Shown in pieces: positions 8,938 to 18,632 of a DNA stretch of 64,000 nucleotides. Below the pieces are notes generated by a model that worked only from the letters and a program-made list of their open reading frames with translations, had not been told where the DNA came from and ran no database searches. The position numbers and the translations under genes were made by a program. The DNA comes from Oscillospiraceae bacterium (GTDB taxonomy: Bacteria; Bacillota; Clostridia; Oscillospirales; Ruminococcaceae). The DNA lies in assembly GCA_022787085.1 (NCBI GenBank), contig JALFVE010000022.1, positions 1-64,000 on the forward strand, written 5' to 3'. Each line of letters begins with the position of its first letter. Position 1 is the first letter of the stretch.

Positions 8938-9538
8938 ATCCTATAAGCTTCATTATTTCGGGATAGCTTTTCTCATAGCAGTCAAACTGAATGGCATTAA
9001 GTCCACAGCTTTCCGCTCCCTCCACATTTGCCGCAAGGTCGTCTATGAAAAGACATTCCGAAGGGGTGAGGGAATATTTTTCGCAGAGGCTGCGGTAAAT
9101 TTCGGGGTCTGGCTTTATCAGCTTTACTTCATATGAATAAATCCCCCCGTCCGTATGCTCCGTAAAGGACAGTGCCTCGGGACAGGCATTTCTGAGATGA
9201 TCCGAATAGTTTGAGAGGTAATATACATTCAGTCCCTTTGCTTTTAGCTCCTTTATCCATGGAATGGCATATGGCTGCTGAACGGGGCACTCGCCCATTC
9301 TTTCAAAGGCAAGACGCACTTGCGCCTCATATCCCTTTCCTGCCTGCTCAAAGCTTTTGCAGACCTCCTCTGCTGTCATAACGCCTCTGTCAAGCTCCTT
9401 CCATGTGTCGGAGTTATGCCATGTAGCGGCGGTTACGGCTTTTTCAGTTTTCTCATCGTTAAAAAGGCGGTGGACGTATTTGTCCCAGTCAAATGTGAGA
9501 AGAACCATTCCGATATCGAAGATTACATTTTTTATCAT
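8936..9538 (-). CDS. HAD-superfamily phosphatase (subfamily IA)
   Basis: 200 residues. Motif I is FDIGMVLLTF (nucleophile Asp8), motif II is YYLSNYS, the lysine is in EVKLIKPDPEIY and motif III is ECLFIDDLAANVEGA. This set is typical of HAD-IA hydrolases such as the YihX/glucose-1-phosphatase type, which hydrolyse small phosphorylated metabolites; the substrate cannot be told from sequence. Transcribed from its own promoter (9683-9711) with a leader of about 138 bases that contains a GC-rich palindrome shared with 18466-18485. Confidence 0.88.
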   Translation of the reverse strand: MIKNVIFDIGMVLLTFDWDKYVHRLFNDEKTEKAVTAATWHNSDTWKELDRGVMTAEEVCKSFEQAGKGYEAQVRLAFERMGECPVQQPYAIPWIKELKAKGLNVYYLSNYSDHLRNACPEALSFTEHTDGGIYSYEVKLIKPDPEIYRSLCEKYSLTPSECLFIDDLAANVEGAESCGLNAIQFDCYEKSYPEIMKLIG

Positions 9539-9554
9539 TATTCTTTTCCTCCAT

Positions 9555-9574
9555 GCGGGTGACGACCCGCGGCG
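9555..9574. repeat. GC-rich palindromic repeat, copy 1
   Basis: The 20-mer GCGGGTGACGACCCGCGGCG occurs here and, identical, at 18466-18485. Its first 16 bases form a 6-bp stem with a 4-base loop. Both copies lie upstream of minus-strand genes. A partial third copy, GCGGGTAACGAC, is at about 9660-9671 in the same leader. Confidence 0.7.
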
Positions 9575-9682
9575 CTCTCGTTGGTATGTTTTACACGAAA
9601 CATCTCATTTGTGGCTCGGTAACGCTTGTTTGCTCAACTGTTTGCTCGACAAATTATCAGCGGGTAACGACATTTTTTTAAA

Positions 9683-9711
9683 ATTATACCATATCTGACA
9701 CAGCCTGTCAA
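9683..9711 (-). promoter_or_regulatory. Promoter of the HAD phosphatase gene
   Basis: On the minus strand: TTGACA (9706-9711), 17-bp spacer, TATAAT (9683-9688). Exact consensus. Confidence 0.9.
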
Positions 9712-9748
9712 TCAAAATCCGCTCCCGATGCAAACCGGGAGCGGATTT
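9708..9748 (-). terminator. Terminator after gltD
   Basis: Perfect 13-bp stem 9715-9727 with 9736-9748, 8-base loop; on the minus strand the tail is TTTTGATT. It abuts the promoter of the next gene. Confidence 0.9.
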
Positions 9749-9756
9749 ATTATTAC

Positions 9757-11250
9757 TTATCTGAGAGAGGTATAACCCATAAGATATTCGTCCACTGCCT
9801 TTGCTGCCTCTCTGCCCTCTCTTATTGCCCATACAACAAGAGACTGTCCTCTGTGCATATCGCCTGCGGTGAATACCTTTTCCACGTTGGTCTTATAGCT
9901 CTCGGGGGAGGCTGTTGCAACGTTGGTGCGGGGATTCAGTTCAACGCCGAATGCATCTGCAATGTATTTCTCCGTTCCGAGGAAGCCTGCCGCAATAAGC
10001 ACCAGATCTGCGGGGATAACCTCCTCGCTGCCTCTTACCTGCTCCATCTTCATTCTGCCTGTGGCTTCGTCCTTTACCTGCTGGAGACGAATGGTTTCAA
10101 TGGAGTGAATTTTTCCCTTTTCGTCCTTGATGAACTGCTTTACGGTGGTCTGATAAATTCTCGGGTCATGTCCGAACACCGCAATGGCTTCCTCCTGACC
10201 GTAATCCGTCTTGTTCACTCTGGGCCATTCGGGCCATGGATTGTTTGCGGCACGGGTATCGGGAAGCTTGGGCATCATCTCAAGCTGTACTACCGATTTG
10301 CAGCCATGGCGGATGGCCGTTCCCACGCAGTCATTGCCTGTATCGCCGCCGCCGATAACCACTACGTTCTTGTATTTTGCGCTGATGTAATAGCCGTCGG
10401 AGAGATTTGAACCCATAAGGCTCTTGGTGGTTGCCTTGAGGAAATCCACCGCATAGTAAATTCCCTCGGCATCTCGTCCCGGAGCCTCGATATTTCTGGG
10501 ATTGCCCGAGCCGCAGCAGAGAATTACAGCGTCATATTTTGCTGTAAGCTCCTCGGCGGTGATATCCTTGCCCACATTCACGCCCGTGCGGAATTCCACG
10601 CCCTCGGCTTCCATGAGCTTTATTCTCCGCTCAACTATGGATTTTTCAAGCTTCATATTGGGTATTCCGTACATGAGCAGTCCGCCGGGACGGTCCTCAC
10701 GCTCGAATACAGTCACCTTATGTCCACGTCTGTTGAGCCTTTGTGCGGCTGCCAGACCCGAGGGTCCCGAGCCGACTACGGCTACTGTTTTATCTGTTCG
10801 CACAGACGGGGGAGCAGGCTCCATAAGTCCATGTGAATATGCATACTCAATAATTGAATACTCATTTTCCTTGACGGTTACGGGATCGCCGTTAAGTCCG
10901 CAGGTGCAGGCTTTTTCGCAAAGTGCAGGGCATACCCTTGAGGTAAACTCGGGGAAGCTGTTTGTGAGAAGCAGTCTGCGGGCTGCGCCCTCCATGCTGT
11001 CGGTATAGATAAGGTCATTCCACTCGGGACAGAGATTGTTCAGAGGACAGCCCGAAACCATTCCGTTATGCAGGGGCTTGCCGTACTGGCAGAAGGGCAC
11101 GCCGCAGTCCATGCAGCGGGCTGCCTGCTTCTTTCTCTCCTCCATATTGAGGGGTGTGTGAAATTCACGATAGTTTTTTATTCTTTCGAGAGGCTCAAGT
11201 CCCTCGTTTTCAGTTCTTTTATAGTCAAGAAATCCTGTTGCTTTTCCCAT
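9757..11250 (-). CDS. gltD: Glutamate synthase small subunit
   Basis: 497 residues. NADPH-oxidising subunit that passes electrons to GltB. N-terminal cysteine clusters for [4Fe-4S] centres are visible (ARCMDCGVPFC, GCPLNNLCPEW, CPALCEKACTCG). FAD site is VAVVGSGPSGLAAAQRLNRRG and the NADPH site is VVIGGGDTGNDCVGTA; the C-terminal FAD loop is VFTAGDMHRGQSLVVWAI. Ribosome binding site GGGAGGGT on the minus strand. Lies 18 bases behind gltB in one unit and ends at a strong terminator. Confidence 0.96.
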   Translation of the reverse strand: MGKATGFLDYKRTENEGLEPLERIKNYREFHTPLNMEERKKQAARCMDCGVPFCQYGKPLHNGMVSGCPLNNLCPEWNDLIYTDSMEGAARRLLLTNSFPEFTSRVCPALCEKACTCGLNGDPVTVKENEYSIIEYAYSHGLMEPAPPSVRTDKTVAVVGSGPSGLAAAQRLNRRGHKVTVFEREDRPGGLLMYGIPNMKLEKSIVERRIKLMEAEGVEFRTGVNVGKDITAEELTAKYDAVILCCGSGNPRNIEAPGRDAEGIYYAVDFLKATTKSLMGSNLSDGYYISAKYKNVVVIGGGDTGNDCVGTAIRHGCKSVVQLEMMPKLPDTRAANNPWPEWPRVNKTDYGQEEAIAVFGHDPRIYQTTVKQFIKDEKGKIHSIETIRLQQVKDEATGRMKMEQVRGSEEVIPADLVLIAAGFLGTEKYIADAFGVELNPRTNVATASPESYKTNVEKVFTAGDMHRGQSLVVWAIREGREAAKAVDEYLMGYTSLR

Positions 11251-11268
11251 TTTAATTACCCTCCCGTA

Positions 11269-14200
11269 TCACTTGGTGTTCTCATAGAATGCGGAGATCC
11301 TTGCATCTTCGGCGCTCATGCCCTCTGATGTGTACTTCTTGATGCTGCTCATCATCTTCGCATAGTCATGGGGTATTATCTTCTTGAATTTGGGAAGATA
11401 TTCGTCAAAGTTATCAAGTATCTCTCTGCCTCGTACCGAGCCTGTTGCCTCGGTGTGCTCCTCGATAAGGGATTTCAGCTCCTTGATATCATCCTCGTCT
11501 GTGAGCTTGGAGAAGCCTACAAGAGCCTTGTTGAGCTTGGTGTAAAGGTCAAATTCCTCGTCAAGAACATATGCGATTCCGCCGCTCATGCCCGCAGCAA
11601 AGTTCTTGCTGGTTTTTCCGAGGATTACCGCACGTCCGCCTGTCATGTACTCGCAGCCATGGTCGCCCACGCCCTCAACTACAACGGTTGCGCCCGAATT
11701 TCTTACGCAGAAGCGCTCGCCTGCGATTCCCGCAACGAATGCCTTTCCGCTTGTTGCGCCGAAGAGGGCAACATTTCCCACGATGATATTATCGTCGGAT
11801 TTGTAGCGAGCCTCCTTGGGTGCATAGAGCACCAGCTTGCCGCCCGAAAGTCCCTTTCCGAAATAGTCATTGCTGTCGCCCTCAAGCTCAAGGGTAAGTC
11901 CCTTGGGAATGAATGCGCCGAAGCTCTGTCCGCCCGAGCCGTGGCATTTTACCACATAGGTATCGTCCTCGAGAGTGTTGTAATATCTTCTTGTTATCTC
12001 CGAGCCGAAGAGGGTTCCGAGAGTTCTGTTAAGGTTATTTACCTTGATATCTATGGTCTTGGGCTCCTTCTTATCAAGAGCCTCCTTCATTGCGGGGATA
12101 ATTACCTTCTCATCAATGGTCTCCTCAAGCTTGAAATCAAATACATCTCCGGGAATGAAATGAGAAGGTGCGTCTGTACCTGCATATGGATTATCGAGAA
12201 TTTCCGACATATCGATCTTTGCAGCCTTGCTTCCCTCGGGGAAATCCTTCTTCACAAGAAGATCGGAGCGTCCCACAAGCTCATCAACTGTGCGTATGCC
12301 GAGCTTTGCCATATATTCACGCATTTCCATTGCCATGAAGCGCATGAAATTTACGATATATTCGGGCTTGCCCTTGAAACGCTTTCTGAGCTCGGGATTC
12401 TGTGTGGCAACGCCAACGGGGCAGGTGTCAAGATTGCAGACTCTCATCATTACGCAGCCCATGGTTACAAGGGGAGCTGTTGCAAAGCCGTATTCCTCGG
12501 CGCCCAGCATTGCTGCGATAACAACATCTCGTCCTGTCATCATCTTGCCGTCTGTTTCGATAACGACCTTGGAGCGGAGTCCGTTCATAATAAGGGTTCT
12601 GTGAGTTTCGGCAAGACCCAGTTCCCAAGGCAGACCTGCATTGTGAATAGAGCTGCCGGGAGCCGCACCCGTTCCGCCGTCATAGCCCGAGATAAGCACA
12701 ACTCCTGCGCCTGCCTTTGCAACGCCTGCGGCAATTGTACCGACGCCCACCTCGGAAACAAGCTTAACCGATATACGAGCCTGCTTATTGGCATTTTTCA
12801 GGTCATAGATAAGCTGTGCAAGGTCCTCGATGGAATAGATATCGTGATGGGGAGGGGGAGAGATAAGGGCAACGCCGGGAGTGGAATGACGGGTCTTGGC
12901 GATCCATGGATATACCTTCTTTGCGGGAAGATGTCCGCCCTCGCCGGGCTTTGCGCCCTGTGCCATTTTTATCTGAATTTCCTTTGCGGAGGTGAGATAT
13001 TTGGATGTTACGCCGAAGCGTCCCGATGCAACCTGCTTGATGGCAGAGCATTTATCTTCCGGCATACCTGCGGTGATTATCCTTTCAAGGTCCTCGCCGC
13101 CCTCGCCGCTGTTTGATTTTCCGCCTATCATGTTCATGGCAATTGCCATGCACTCATGGGCTTCCTGCGAAATTGAACCGTAGGACATTGCTCCCGTTTT
13201 GAAGCGGTGCATGATGCTTTCAACACTTTCGACTTCATCAAGCGGGATTCCGCCATTGGGGTCGAATTTGAAATCAAGAGTGCTTCTGAGAGTAAGATTT
13301 CTCTCCTCGGCATTAAGATATTCGGAATATTTCTTGAAAAGGCTGTAGTCATTTGTCCAAGCTGCCTGCTGGAGAAGATGTATAGTCATGGGATTATACA
13401 TATGCTCCTCCTTGCCGCTTCTGGACTTATGGCTGCCAACGCTTTCCATAGCGTCATTTACGGTAAGGTCTCTGGGGTCAAATGCTGCGTCATGGCGGGC
13501 GATTATCTGCTCGCTGATATCATCAAGGTCGATTCCGCCCACACGGCTGACGGTATCGGGGAAGAATTCGTCACATACGCTCTTGGAGATTCCCAGAGCT
13601 TCAAAAATCTTGCTGCCCTGATAGGACTGAATGGTAGAGATACCCATTTTAGAAGCGATCTTAACGATACCACTGACAATTGCCTTAACATAGCAGTTAA
13701 GCGCCTCGGTGTATTCCTTGTCAATAGCCTTGCCCGAGGTAAGCTCATAGAGAGTATCCATTGCAAGATAGGGATTAACAGCGCTTGCACCGAAGCCCAG
13801 AAGGGTTGCGAAATGATGCACCTCATATGGCTCGGCTGTCTCCACGATAATGGAAATGGCAGTGTTCTTTCTTGTTTTGACAAGATAATTCTCAAGAGCT
13901 GCCACTGCAAGGAGAGAGGGGATAGCAAGATGATCCTTGTCAACGCCTCTGTCGGAGAGAATGAGAATGGAAGCACCCTGCTCATGTGCCTTGTCAGCCT
14001 GTGTGTAAAGGCTTTCGATCGCTTGTCTGAGGGTGGATGTGCTCTTATCATAGAGCATGGAGATATCCGCAGTTTTCAGTCCCTCGATATTGGCAGTGCG
14101 TATCTTTAAAAGATCGAGATTTGTAAGAACGGGATTCTTTATCTGCAAAACGAGGCAGTTCTTTTCATCTTCCTTGAGGATATTGCCCGAGGTGCCCAGA

Positions 14201-15846
14201 TATACCGATGTATCGGTGATTACAGATTCTCTGATAGCGTCGATGGGGGGATTTGTTACCTGTGCGAAAAGCTGCTTGAAATAATCAAAGAGAGGGGGAT
14301 TCTTCTTTGAAAGGGGAGGTATGGGTGTATCAACGCCCATTGCGGAGGTAGGCTCGGAAGCGTTTAATGCCATGGGTATCATGGTGCTTCTGATGGCTTC
14401 ATAGGTATATCCGAAGGCGTGCTGAAGTCTCTCAAGCTCATCGCCCGAATAGCGCTGAGGCTTCTTGTTGGGGATATTGAACTCGTGGAGAGAATAGAAA
14501 TTGTGGTCTAGCCACTCGCCGTAGGGCTGTCTCTTGCTGTAATAGTTCTTGATCTTCTCGTCCTCGATAAGCTCGCCCTTTACGGTGTCAACGAGAAGCA
14601 TTTTTCCGGGGTGGAGACGTTCCTTTTTAACGACAGTCTCCACAGGGATATCAAGCGCACCTACCTCGGAGGACAGGATAAGATATTTTCCGCCCTTATT
14701 GTCATCGGTGATATAGTAGCGTGAGGGGCGGAGACCGTTTCTGTCAAGAACGGCTCCGAGAATATCGCCGTCGGAGAAAATAATGGACGCAGGGCCGTCC
14801 CAAGGCTCCATCATTGTTGCGTAATACTGATAAAATGCCCTCTTTTCACGGCTCATTGTAGTCTGATGCTGCCAAGGCTCGGGAATGAGTGTGATAACAG
14901 CAAGGGGAAGGTCAACCCCTGCCATGGTCATAAATTCAAGGGTATTGTCAAGACGTGCGGAATCGGAGCCTGTTACATCAAGGATAGGCACGATATCCTT
15001 CATTCTTTCACCGATATAATCGCTCTTCAGAACGGATTCACGGCTGAGCATTTTATCCACATTTCCCGTGATAGTATTTATCTCGCCGTTATGTACCATC
15101 ATGCGGTTGGGATGAGAGCGCTGCCAGCTGGGATTTGTGTTGGTGCTGAAACGGGAATGAACGATTCCTATTGCGCTGTGATAATCCTCGCAGTCAAGAT
15201 CCTTGTAGAATTTTCTCAGCTGGTCTACAAGGAACATTCCCTTATATACGATAGTACGGCTGGAGCAGGATACTACATAGGTTTCCTTGTCTGCCTTTTC
15301 AAAAACCATTCTTGCGATATAAAGCTTTCTGTCAAAGGGCAGACCCTTTTCGCAGTCTGCGGGCTTTTCTATAAATGCCTGATAGATATTGGGCATACTT
15401 TCAAGCGCCTTTGAGCCTAAAACGGAAGGCTCAACAGGCACCTTTCTCCAGCCTAAAAAGTTGAGCTTTTCATCTGCAAGCACCTTTTCAAAGGTCTCCA
15501 TAGACCTTTTGAGCTTATCCTCCGACTGGGGGAAGAAGAACATTGCAATTCCGTATTCTCTTTTTCCGCCTATTTTAATGCCTTCTTCGGCGCATACCTT
15601 GGAGAAGAAGGTGTGAGATATCTGGAGAAGTATTCCAACACCGTCGCCTGTCTTTCCCTCGGCGTCCTTACCTGCACGATGCTCGAGAGTTTCAACAATT
15701 TTCAGTGCGCTGTCAACTACCTTGTAGTCCGCTTCGCCGTTCATGTTGACCACTGCGCCGATACCGCAGTTCTCATGCTCAAATCTGGGGTCGTAAAGAC
15801 CCTGCTTTGCGTATGGTTCCTGTACTCTGTAATTATCCATAGCCAT
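11269..15846 (-). CDS. gltB: Glutamate synthase large subunit
   Basis: 1525 residues, normal length. Converts glutamine plus 2-oxoglutarate to two glutamates. The N-terminal glutaminase domain has its nucleophile Cys27 in FEHENCGIGAVV, so a ~26-residue propeptide would be removed. Then come the central domain, the FMN/2-oxoglutarate synthase domain (ARISVKLVSEVGVG, GYDGGTGAAP), the 3Fe-4S cysteines in CNLDTCPVGVATQ, and the C-terminal beta-helix (GSGGQSFGAFIPKG). Minus-strand RBS TAAGGAG fits ATG at 15846. Expressed from a consensus promoter at 15926-15954. Confidence 0.96.
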   Translation of the reverse strand: MAMDNYRVQEPYAKQGLYDPRFEHENCGIGAVVNMNGEADYKVVDSALKIVETLEHRAGKDAEGKTGDGVGILLQISHTFFSKVCAEEGIKIGGKREYGIAMFFFPQSEDKLKRSMETFEKVLADEKLNFLGWRKVPVEPSVLGSKALESMPNIYQAFIEKPADCEKGLPFDRKLYIARMVFEKADKETYVVSCSSRTIVYKGMFLVDQLRKFYKDLDCEDYHSAIGIVHSRFSTNTNPSWQRSHPNRMMVHNGEINTITGNVDKMLSRESVLKSDYIGERMKDIVPILDVTGSDSARLDNTLEFMTMAGVDLPLAVITLIPEPWQHQTTMSREKRAFYQYYATMMEPWDGPASIIFSDGDILGAVLDRNGLRPSRYYITDDNKGGKYLILSSEVGALDIPVETVVKKERLHPGKMLLVDTVKGELIEDEKIKNYYSKRQPYGEWLDHNFYSLHEFNIPNKKPQRYSGDELERLQHAFGYTYEAIRSTMIPMALNASEPTSAMGVDTPIPPLSKKNPPLFDYFKQLFAQVTNPPIDAIRESVITDTSVYLGTSGNILKEDEKNCLVLQIKNPVLTNLDLLKIRTANIEGLKTADISMLYDKSTSTLRQAIESLYTQADKAHEQGASILILSDRGVDKDHLAIPSLLAVAALENYLVKTRKNTAISIIVETAEPYEVHHFATLLGFGASAVNPYLAMDTLYELTSGKAIDKEYTEALNCYVKAIVSGIVKIASKMGISTIQSYQGSKIFEALGISKSVCDEFFPDTVSRVGGIDLDDISEQIIARHDAAFDPRDLTVNDAMESVGSHKSRSGKEEHMYNPMTIHLLQQAAWTNDYSLFKKYSEYLNAEERNLTLRSTLDFKFDPNGGIPLDEVESVESIMHRFKTGAMSYGSISQEAHECMAIAMNMIGGKSNSGEGGEDLERIITAGMPEDKCSAIKQVASGRFGVTSKYLTSAKEIQIKMAQGAKPGEGGHLPAKKVYPWIAKTRHSTPGVALISPPPHHDIYSIEDLAQLIYDLKNANKQARISVKLVSEVGVGTIAAGVAKAGAGVVLISGYDGGTGAAPGSSIHNAGLPWELGLAETHRTLIMNGLRSKVVIETDGKMMTGRDVVIAAMLGAEEYGFATAPLVTMGCVMMRVCNLDTCPVGVATQNPELRKRFKGKPEYIVNFMRFMAMEMREYMAKLGIRTVDELVGRSDLLVKKDFPEGSKAAKIDMSEILDNPYAGTDAPSHFIPGDVFDFKLEETIDEKVIIPAMKEALDKKEPKTIDIKVNNLNRTLGTLFGSEITRRYYNTLEDDTYVVKCHGSGGQSFGAFIPKGLTLELEGDSNDYFGKGLSGGKLVLYAPKEARYKSDDNIIVGNVALFGATSGKAFVAGIAGERFCVRNSGATVVVEGVGDHGCEYMTGGRAVILGKTSKNFAAGMSGGIAYVLDEEFDLYTKLNKALVGFSKLTDEDDIKELKSLIEEHTEATGSVRGREILDNFDEYLPKFKKIIPHDYAKMMSSIKKYTSEGMSAEDARISAFYENTK

Positions 15847-15925
15847 TACTCCTTACTTTCTGCGTTTACTCTGTATGTTGGACAGAGATCCTCCCTGAAA
15901 AACCCCTGTCTGTCGGCATATTATA

Positions 15926-15954
15926 ATTCTATCACAGGAATCTCCGCTTGTCAA
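15926..15954 (-). promoter_or_regulatory. Promoter of gltB-gltD
   Basis: Minus strand: TTGACA (15949-15954), 17-bp spacer, TAGAAT (15926-15931). Leader about 75 bases. No riboswitch recognised in it. Confidence 0.87.
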
Positions 15955-16065
15955 TACAATTTTGCAAGTTTTTCTTAAAATCTTGCATTTTGACATGAAA
16001 TTCGCCCCTTTTTAAGCATTTTTTGCCCGATTTATGAAAAATGATTGATTATCTGTGTCAAAATC

Positions 16066-16104
16066 AGAAAAAAAATATCCCGAAAGCAGCTGTGTGCTTT
16101 CGGG
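16066..16104 (-). terminator. Terminator after the VanY-like gene
   Basis: CCCGAAAGC (16079-16087) pairs with GCTTTCGGG (16096-16104); minus-strand tail ATATTTTTTTT. Confidence 0.88.
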
Positions 16105-16120
16105 TGATTCAAGAAATTAT

Positions 16121-16159
16121 TACTATATGTTATTATGACATCAAATATTACTCTGCGTA
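16121..16159. repeat. TAC-N5-GTA dyads at the 3' end of the VanY-like gene
   Basis: One exact unit (16149-16159, TAC TCTGC GTA), which covers the stop codon, and one imperfect unit (16121-16131, ending GTT), 28 bp apart. The same dyad is found in dense arrays near 44.1, 48.0, 53.9 and 57.7 kb. Two units alone would not be notable. Confidence 0.35.
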
Positions 16160-17284
16160 TTTTGAATCAATTCCCAGATATTCCTCCAGAGTAAGTCCGC
16201 TGTCGCTGACGCTTTTTGCAATATCTGTGCCCAGATATCTGATATGCCACGGCTCATACATATATCCCGTAACGCTTTCCTTTCCCTCGGGGTAGCGGAT
16301 TATAAAGCCGTATTCGGCGCAGTGTTCCTTTACCCATTCATATTCATCGGTGTCGGCAAAGGTGATATCTATGGAATTAAGGTCGAAGGCAAGACCTGTC
16401 TGATGCTCGGAATATCCGGGACGTGCGGAATATCTGTCCGCCTCCGCCTTGCCGCTTCTTTCAACATATCTCTCGTAAAGTCCCGCCTGATAATCATAGG
16501 AGCGGAAGCCCGAGGATATGTATATATTCAGCCCCTCCTCCGCTGCGGCGGACTGCATTCTGTCAAAGGCAGCCTGTGCGTCGGCATTGACTCCCGGGTT
16601 GTAATCGGCAGGCAATGGATAGGATTTGTTTGCGATAAGTATGCCGTCAATGAAGGTCAGCTGAGTTTCGCTTTCATTTTCGCTGAATGCTTCGGTCTCC
16701 GCTTCCGATTCCTCCTCTTCGGGGGAAATTACGGTGACATATACCTCCGCAAAGACCTCGGGGGTGACGGCGGACTGCACCTTTATTATACATTCTCCCT
16801 CGGAAATGGCTGTGATATTTCCGATATCGTCAACCTCCGCAACGCTTTCATCGGAGCTGCTCCATATCTCGGATTTATCGGGAGCGTCCTCGGGATACAT
16901 GGTGACTATGGGCATTGAGCTGTCGCCCGTTTCAAGGGTCACATTATAATATGTAAGCTCGATATAGGTTATCTCTCCCTCGGGATAGCTTTCCTCCGTC
17001 TCCGATTCCGTTCTTTGCGGTATCTCAAGAGGTTCTTCATCGGTATTTGCCCATGTTTCGGCGGGCTTTGAGCTTTCCGAAGCAATAGTTTCGGAAGTTG
17101 ATGCCTCTGTTATCTCCTCTATGACTTCTATAGCTTCGGAGGTGATTATGACGCCGCCTCCTGCGGGAATATTATCCTCGAGAACAGGAATAGTATCCGT
17201 TTCGTCTCCGTTCTGAACGGCGGAACAGGCGGAAAGCATCAGCACAGCTGCAAATACCGCCGCAATATTTTTATTCGTTTTCAT
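16148..17284 (-). CDS. D-alanyl-D-alanine carboxypeptidase, VanY/M15B type, lipoprotein with Big-like domain
   Basis: 378 residues. Lipoprotein signal with lipobox LSAC (Cys about 20). Residues ~35-110 are acidic, Ser/Thr-rich linker. Residues ~115-195 (ITYIELTYYNVTLETGDSSM ... GECIIKVQSAV) look like a bacterial Ig-like (Big_2) domain. The C-terminal VanY domain has the zinc ligands in SEHQTGLAFDLN and EPWHIRYLG plus SSGFRSYDYQAGLYERYV. It should trim the terminal D-Ala of peptidoglycan stems outside the cell. RBS AAGGAAAAT; 14 bases after the partner membrane gene. Confidence 0.92.
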   Translation of the reverse strand: MKTNKNIAAVFAAVLMLSACSAVQNGDETDTIPVLEDNIPAGGGVIITSEAIEVIEEITEASTSETIASESSKPAETWANTDEEPLEIPQRTESETEESYPEGEITYIELTYYNVTLETGDSSMPIVTMYPEDAPDKSEIWSSSDESVAEVDDIGNITAISEGECIIKVQSAVTPEVFAEVYVTVISPEEEESEAETEAFSENESETQLTFIDGILIANKSYPLPADYNPGVNADAQAAFDRMQSAAAEEGLNIYISSGFRSYDYQAGLYERYVERSGKAEADRYSARPGYSEHQTGLAFDLNSIDITFADTDEYEWVKEHCAEYGFIIRYPEGKESVTGYMYEPWHIRYLGTDIAKSVSDSGLTLEEYLGIDSKYAE

Positions 17285-17298
17285 AGCATTTTCCTTTA

Positions 17299-18315
17299 TT
17301 ATTCGGCACTCGTTGTTTCTGCCTTTTCCATATAATCGTAATTATCCTCGTCCACAGGGAGAGGCTCGGGATCTTCGGTGGGAGGGAGGGTCAGACCGTC
17401 GATCCTATGCTCGGAAAGGAAATTCTTCCAGAATTCCACTGCATGGTCGAAATTCACCTGCATTTTTTCCTTTTTCATTCCCATAGTATCCCCGGGGATG
17501 CGGAAGGAAACATACAGCTCGGTATCATCTACAGTTTCCGCTCCCAGCATATCCATAAAGTCGGTTCCCGCCAGACGGTAGCCCAGCTCCTCGGCATATG
17601 GGTCATCGGGGAAAAGCTCACGGCAGTCAACAAATACATCTTCAAGCGCACCTATTGACTGATACGCCCTTTTATTGCCGATTATCATCACCACATCACC
17701 CGACTGAAACTCAGCAACAAGCCTTGTGCGGTCGCTCTGGGCAAGGTACAGTGATGCCATATTGTCATCGGCATAGCCTGTGGGAACATAATAAAGGCGT
17801 GCAAGAGGTTCGCCGTCCCCGTTGTAGTCGGGGCAGTATTTGCTCCAGAGGGGGGTAAGCTCTCCCGAATAATAGCCCATATCATAATCGGCTGCTATGT
17901 ACATTGACTTGATATCGGGTCTTTCCTTGGTAACGAAATCATACACGAGAAATATGACCAAAGCCGCACACGCCGCTCCGAAAAAAATAAACAGCTTATT
18001 ATGATAAAAGAAATTGCTTATCTTCTCCCAAACGGTATATGTCCGCACAGGCTCGGGAACGGTTTCCTCTTCCTCCACCGCAATGCCCTGTCTGCGCTTC
18101 ATAAGCTCGATGCGCTCCTGCCTTAGCTTGTCCTCATAGGCTTTGCGCTGCTTTTCCTCACGCTTTGCCCTTTCCTCGGCGATTCTCGCTTCCTCCGCAA
18201 GCTCCGCTTTTCTTTCGGCGGCGTTTATTTCACGGACTGTTTCCATGAAGGATTTTGGCTTTTGGGGTTTTTGATTTTTTTCCCCGTTATCGGGGGTGTT
18301 TTTATTTTCATCCAT
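17299..18315 (-). CDS. Membrane protein with charged coiled-coil N-terminus, unknown function
   Basis: About 338 residues. Residues ~20-90 are highly charged, helical and coiled-coil-like (AERKAELAEEARIAEERAKR), then one membrane segment near 110-130 (LFIFFGAACAALVIFLVYDF), then an extracytoplasmic domain of ~200 residues with no motif I recognise. A TTG nine bases upstream (18324) is in frame, but GGAAGG fits the ATG at 18315 better (9-base spacing). Co-transcribed with the VanY-like lipoprotein, which suggests a cell-envelope role (inference). Confidence 0.82.
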   Translation of the reverse strand: MDENKNTPDNGEKNQKPQKPKSFMETVREINAAERKAELAEEARIAEERAKREEKQRKAYEDKLRQERIELMKRRQGIAVEEEETVPEPVRTYTVWEKISNFFYHNKLFIFFGAACAALVIFLVYDFVTKERPDIKSMYIAADYDMGYYSGELTPLWSKYCPDYNGDGEPLARLYYVPTGYADDNMASLYLAQSDRTRLVAEFQSGDVVMIIGNKRAYQSIGALEDVFVDCRELFPDDPYAEELGYRLAGTDFMDMLGAETVDDTELYVSFRIPGDTMGMKKEKMQVNFDHAVEFWKNFLSEHRIDGLTLPPTEDPEPLPVDEDNYDYMEKAETTSAE

Positions 18316-18337
18316 CTGCTTCAACCTTCCGAAATAT

Positions 18338-18367
18338 AAAAGGAGGAACGCTGAGCGCTGTTCCCCC
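18338..18367 (-). promoter_or_regulatory. Possible leader attenuator before the coiled-coil membrane gene
   Basis: On the minus strand AGGGGGAAC pairs with GTTCCTCCT and is followed by TTT. It lies between the promoter at 18396-18424 and the gene. One G-U pair and a short U-run make it weak. Confidence 0.35.
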
Positions 18368-18395
18368 TGTTTGATTTTTAATTACCCTTATTGCA

Positions 18396-18424
18396 ATTAT
18401 AGCATGATACCGCAAAAATGTCAA
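18396..18424 (-). promoter_or_regulatory. Promoter of the coiled-coil/VanY-like unit
   Basis: Minus strand: TTGACA (18419-18424), 17-bp spacer, TATAAT (18396-18401). Exact consensus. Confidence 0.9.
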
Positions 18425-18465
18425 TGAAAAAATTTGATGCCCTTTTGTAACCAAATCGTAATTTG

Positions 18466-18485
18466 GCGGGTGACGACCCGCGGCG
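18466..18485. repeat. GC-rich palindromic repeat, copy 2
   Basis: Identical 20-mer to 9555-9574. Here it sits upstream of the promoter at 18396-18424, not in the leader, so a role as RNA leader hairpin is not shared by both copies. Confidence 0.7.
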
Positions 18486-18632
18486 AGGTCGCGCCGCTTG
18501 ATTATTTGGGTCGGAAGTTTTGTAACCGCGCCGATAGTTTTTGTATCAGTCCGATAAATCGAAATATGTGCGATATTAACATTAATTGTTGAAATTGTCC
18601 GCCTTATCATAGATATTCTGAATCACAGACGC

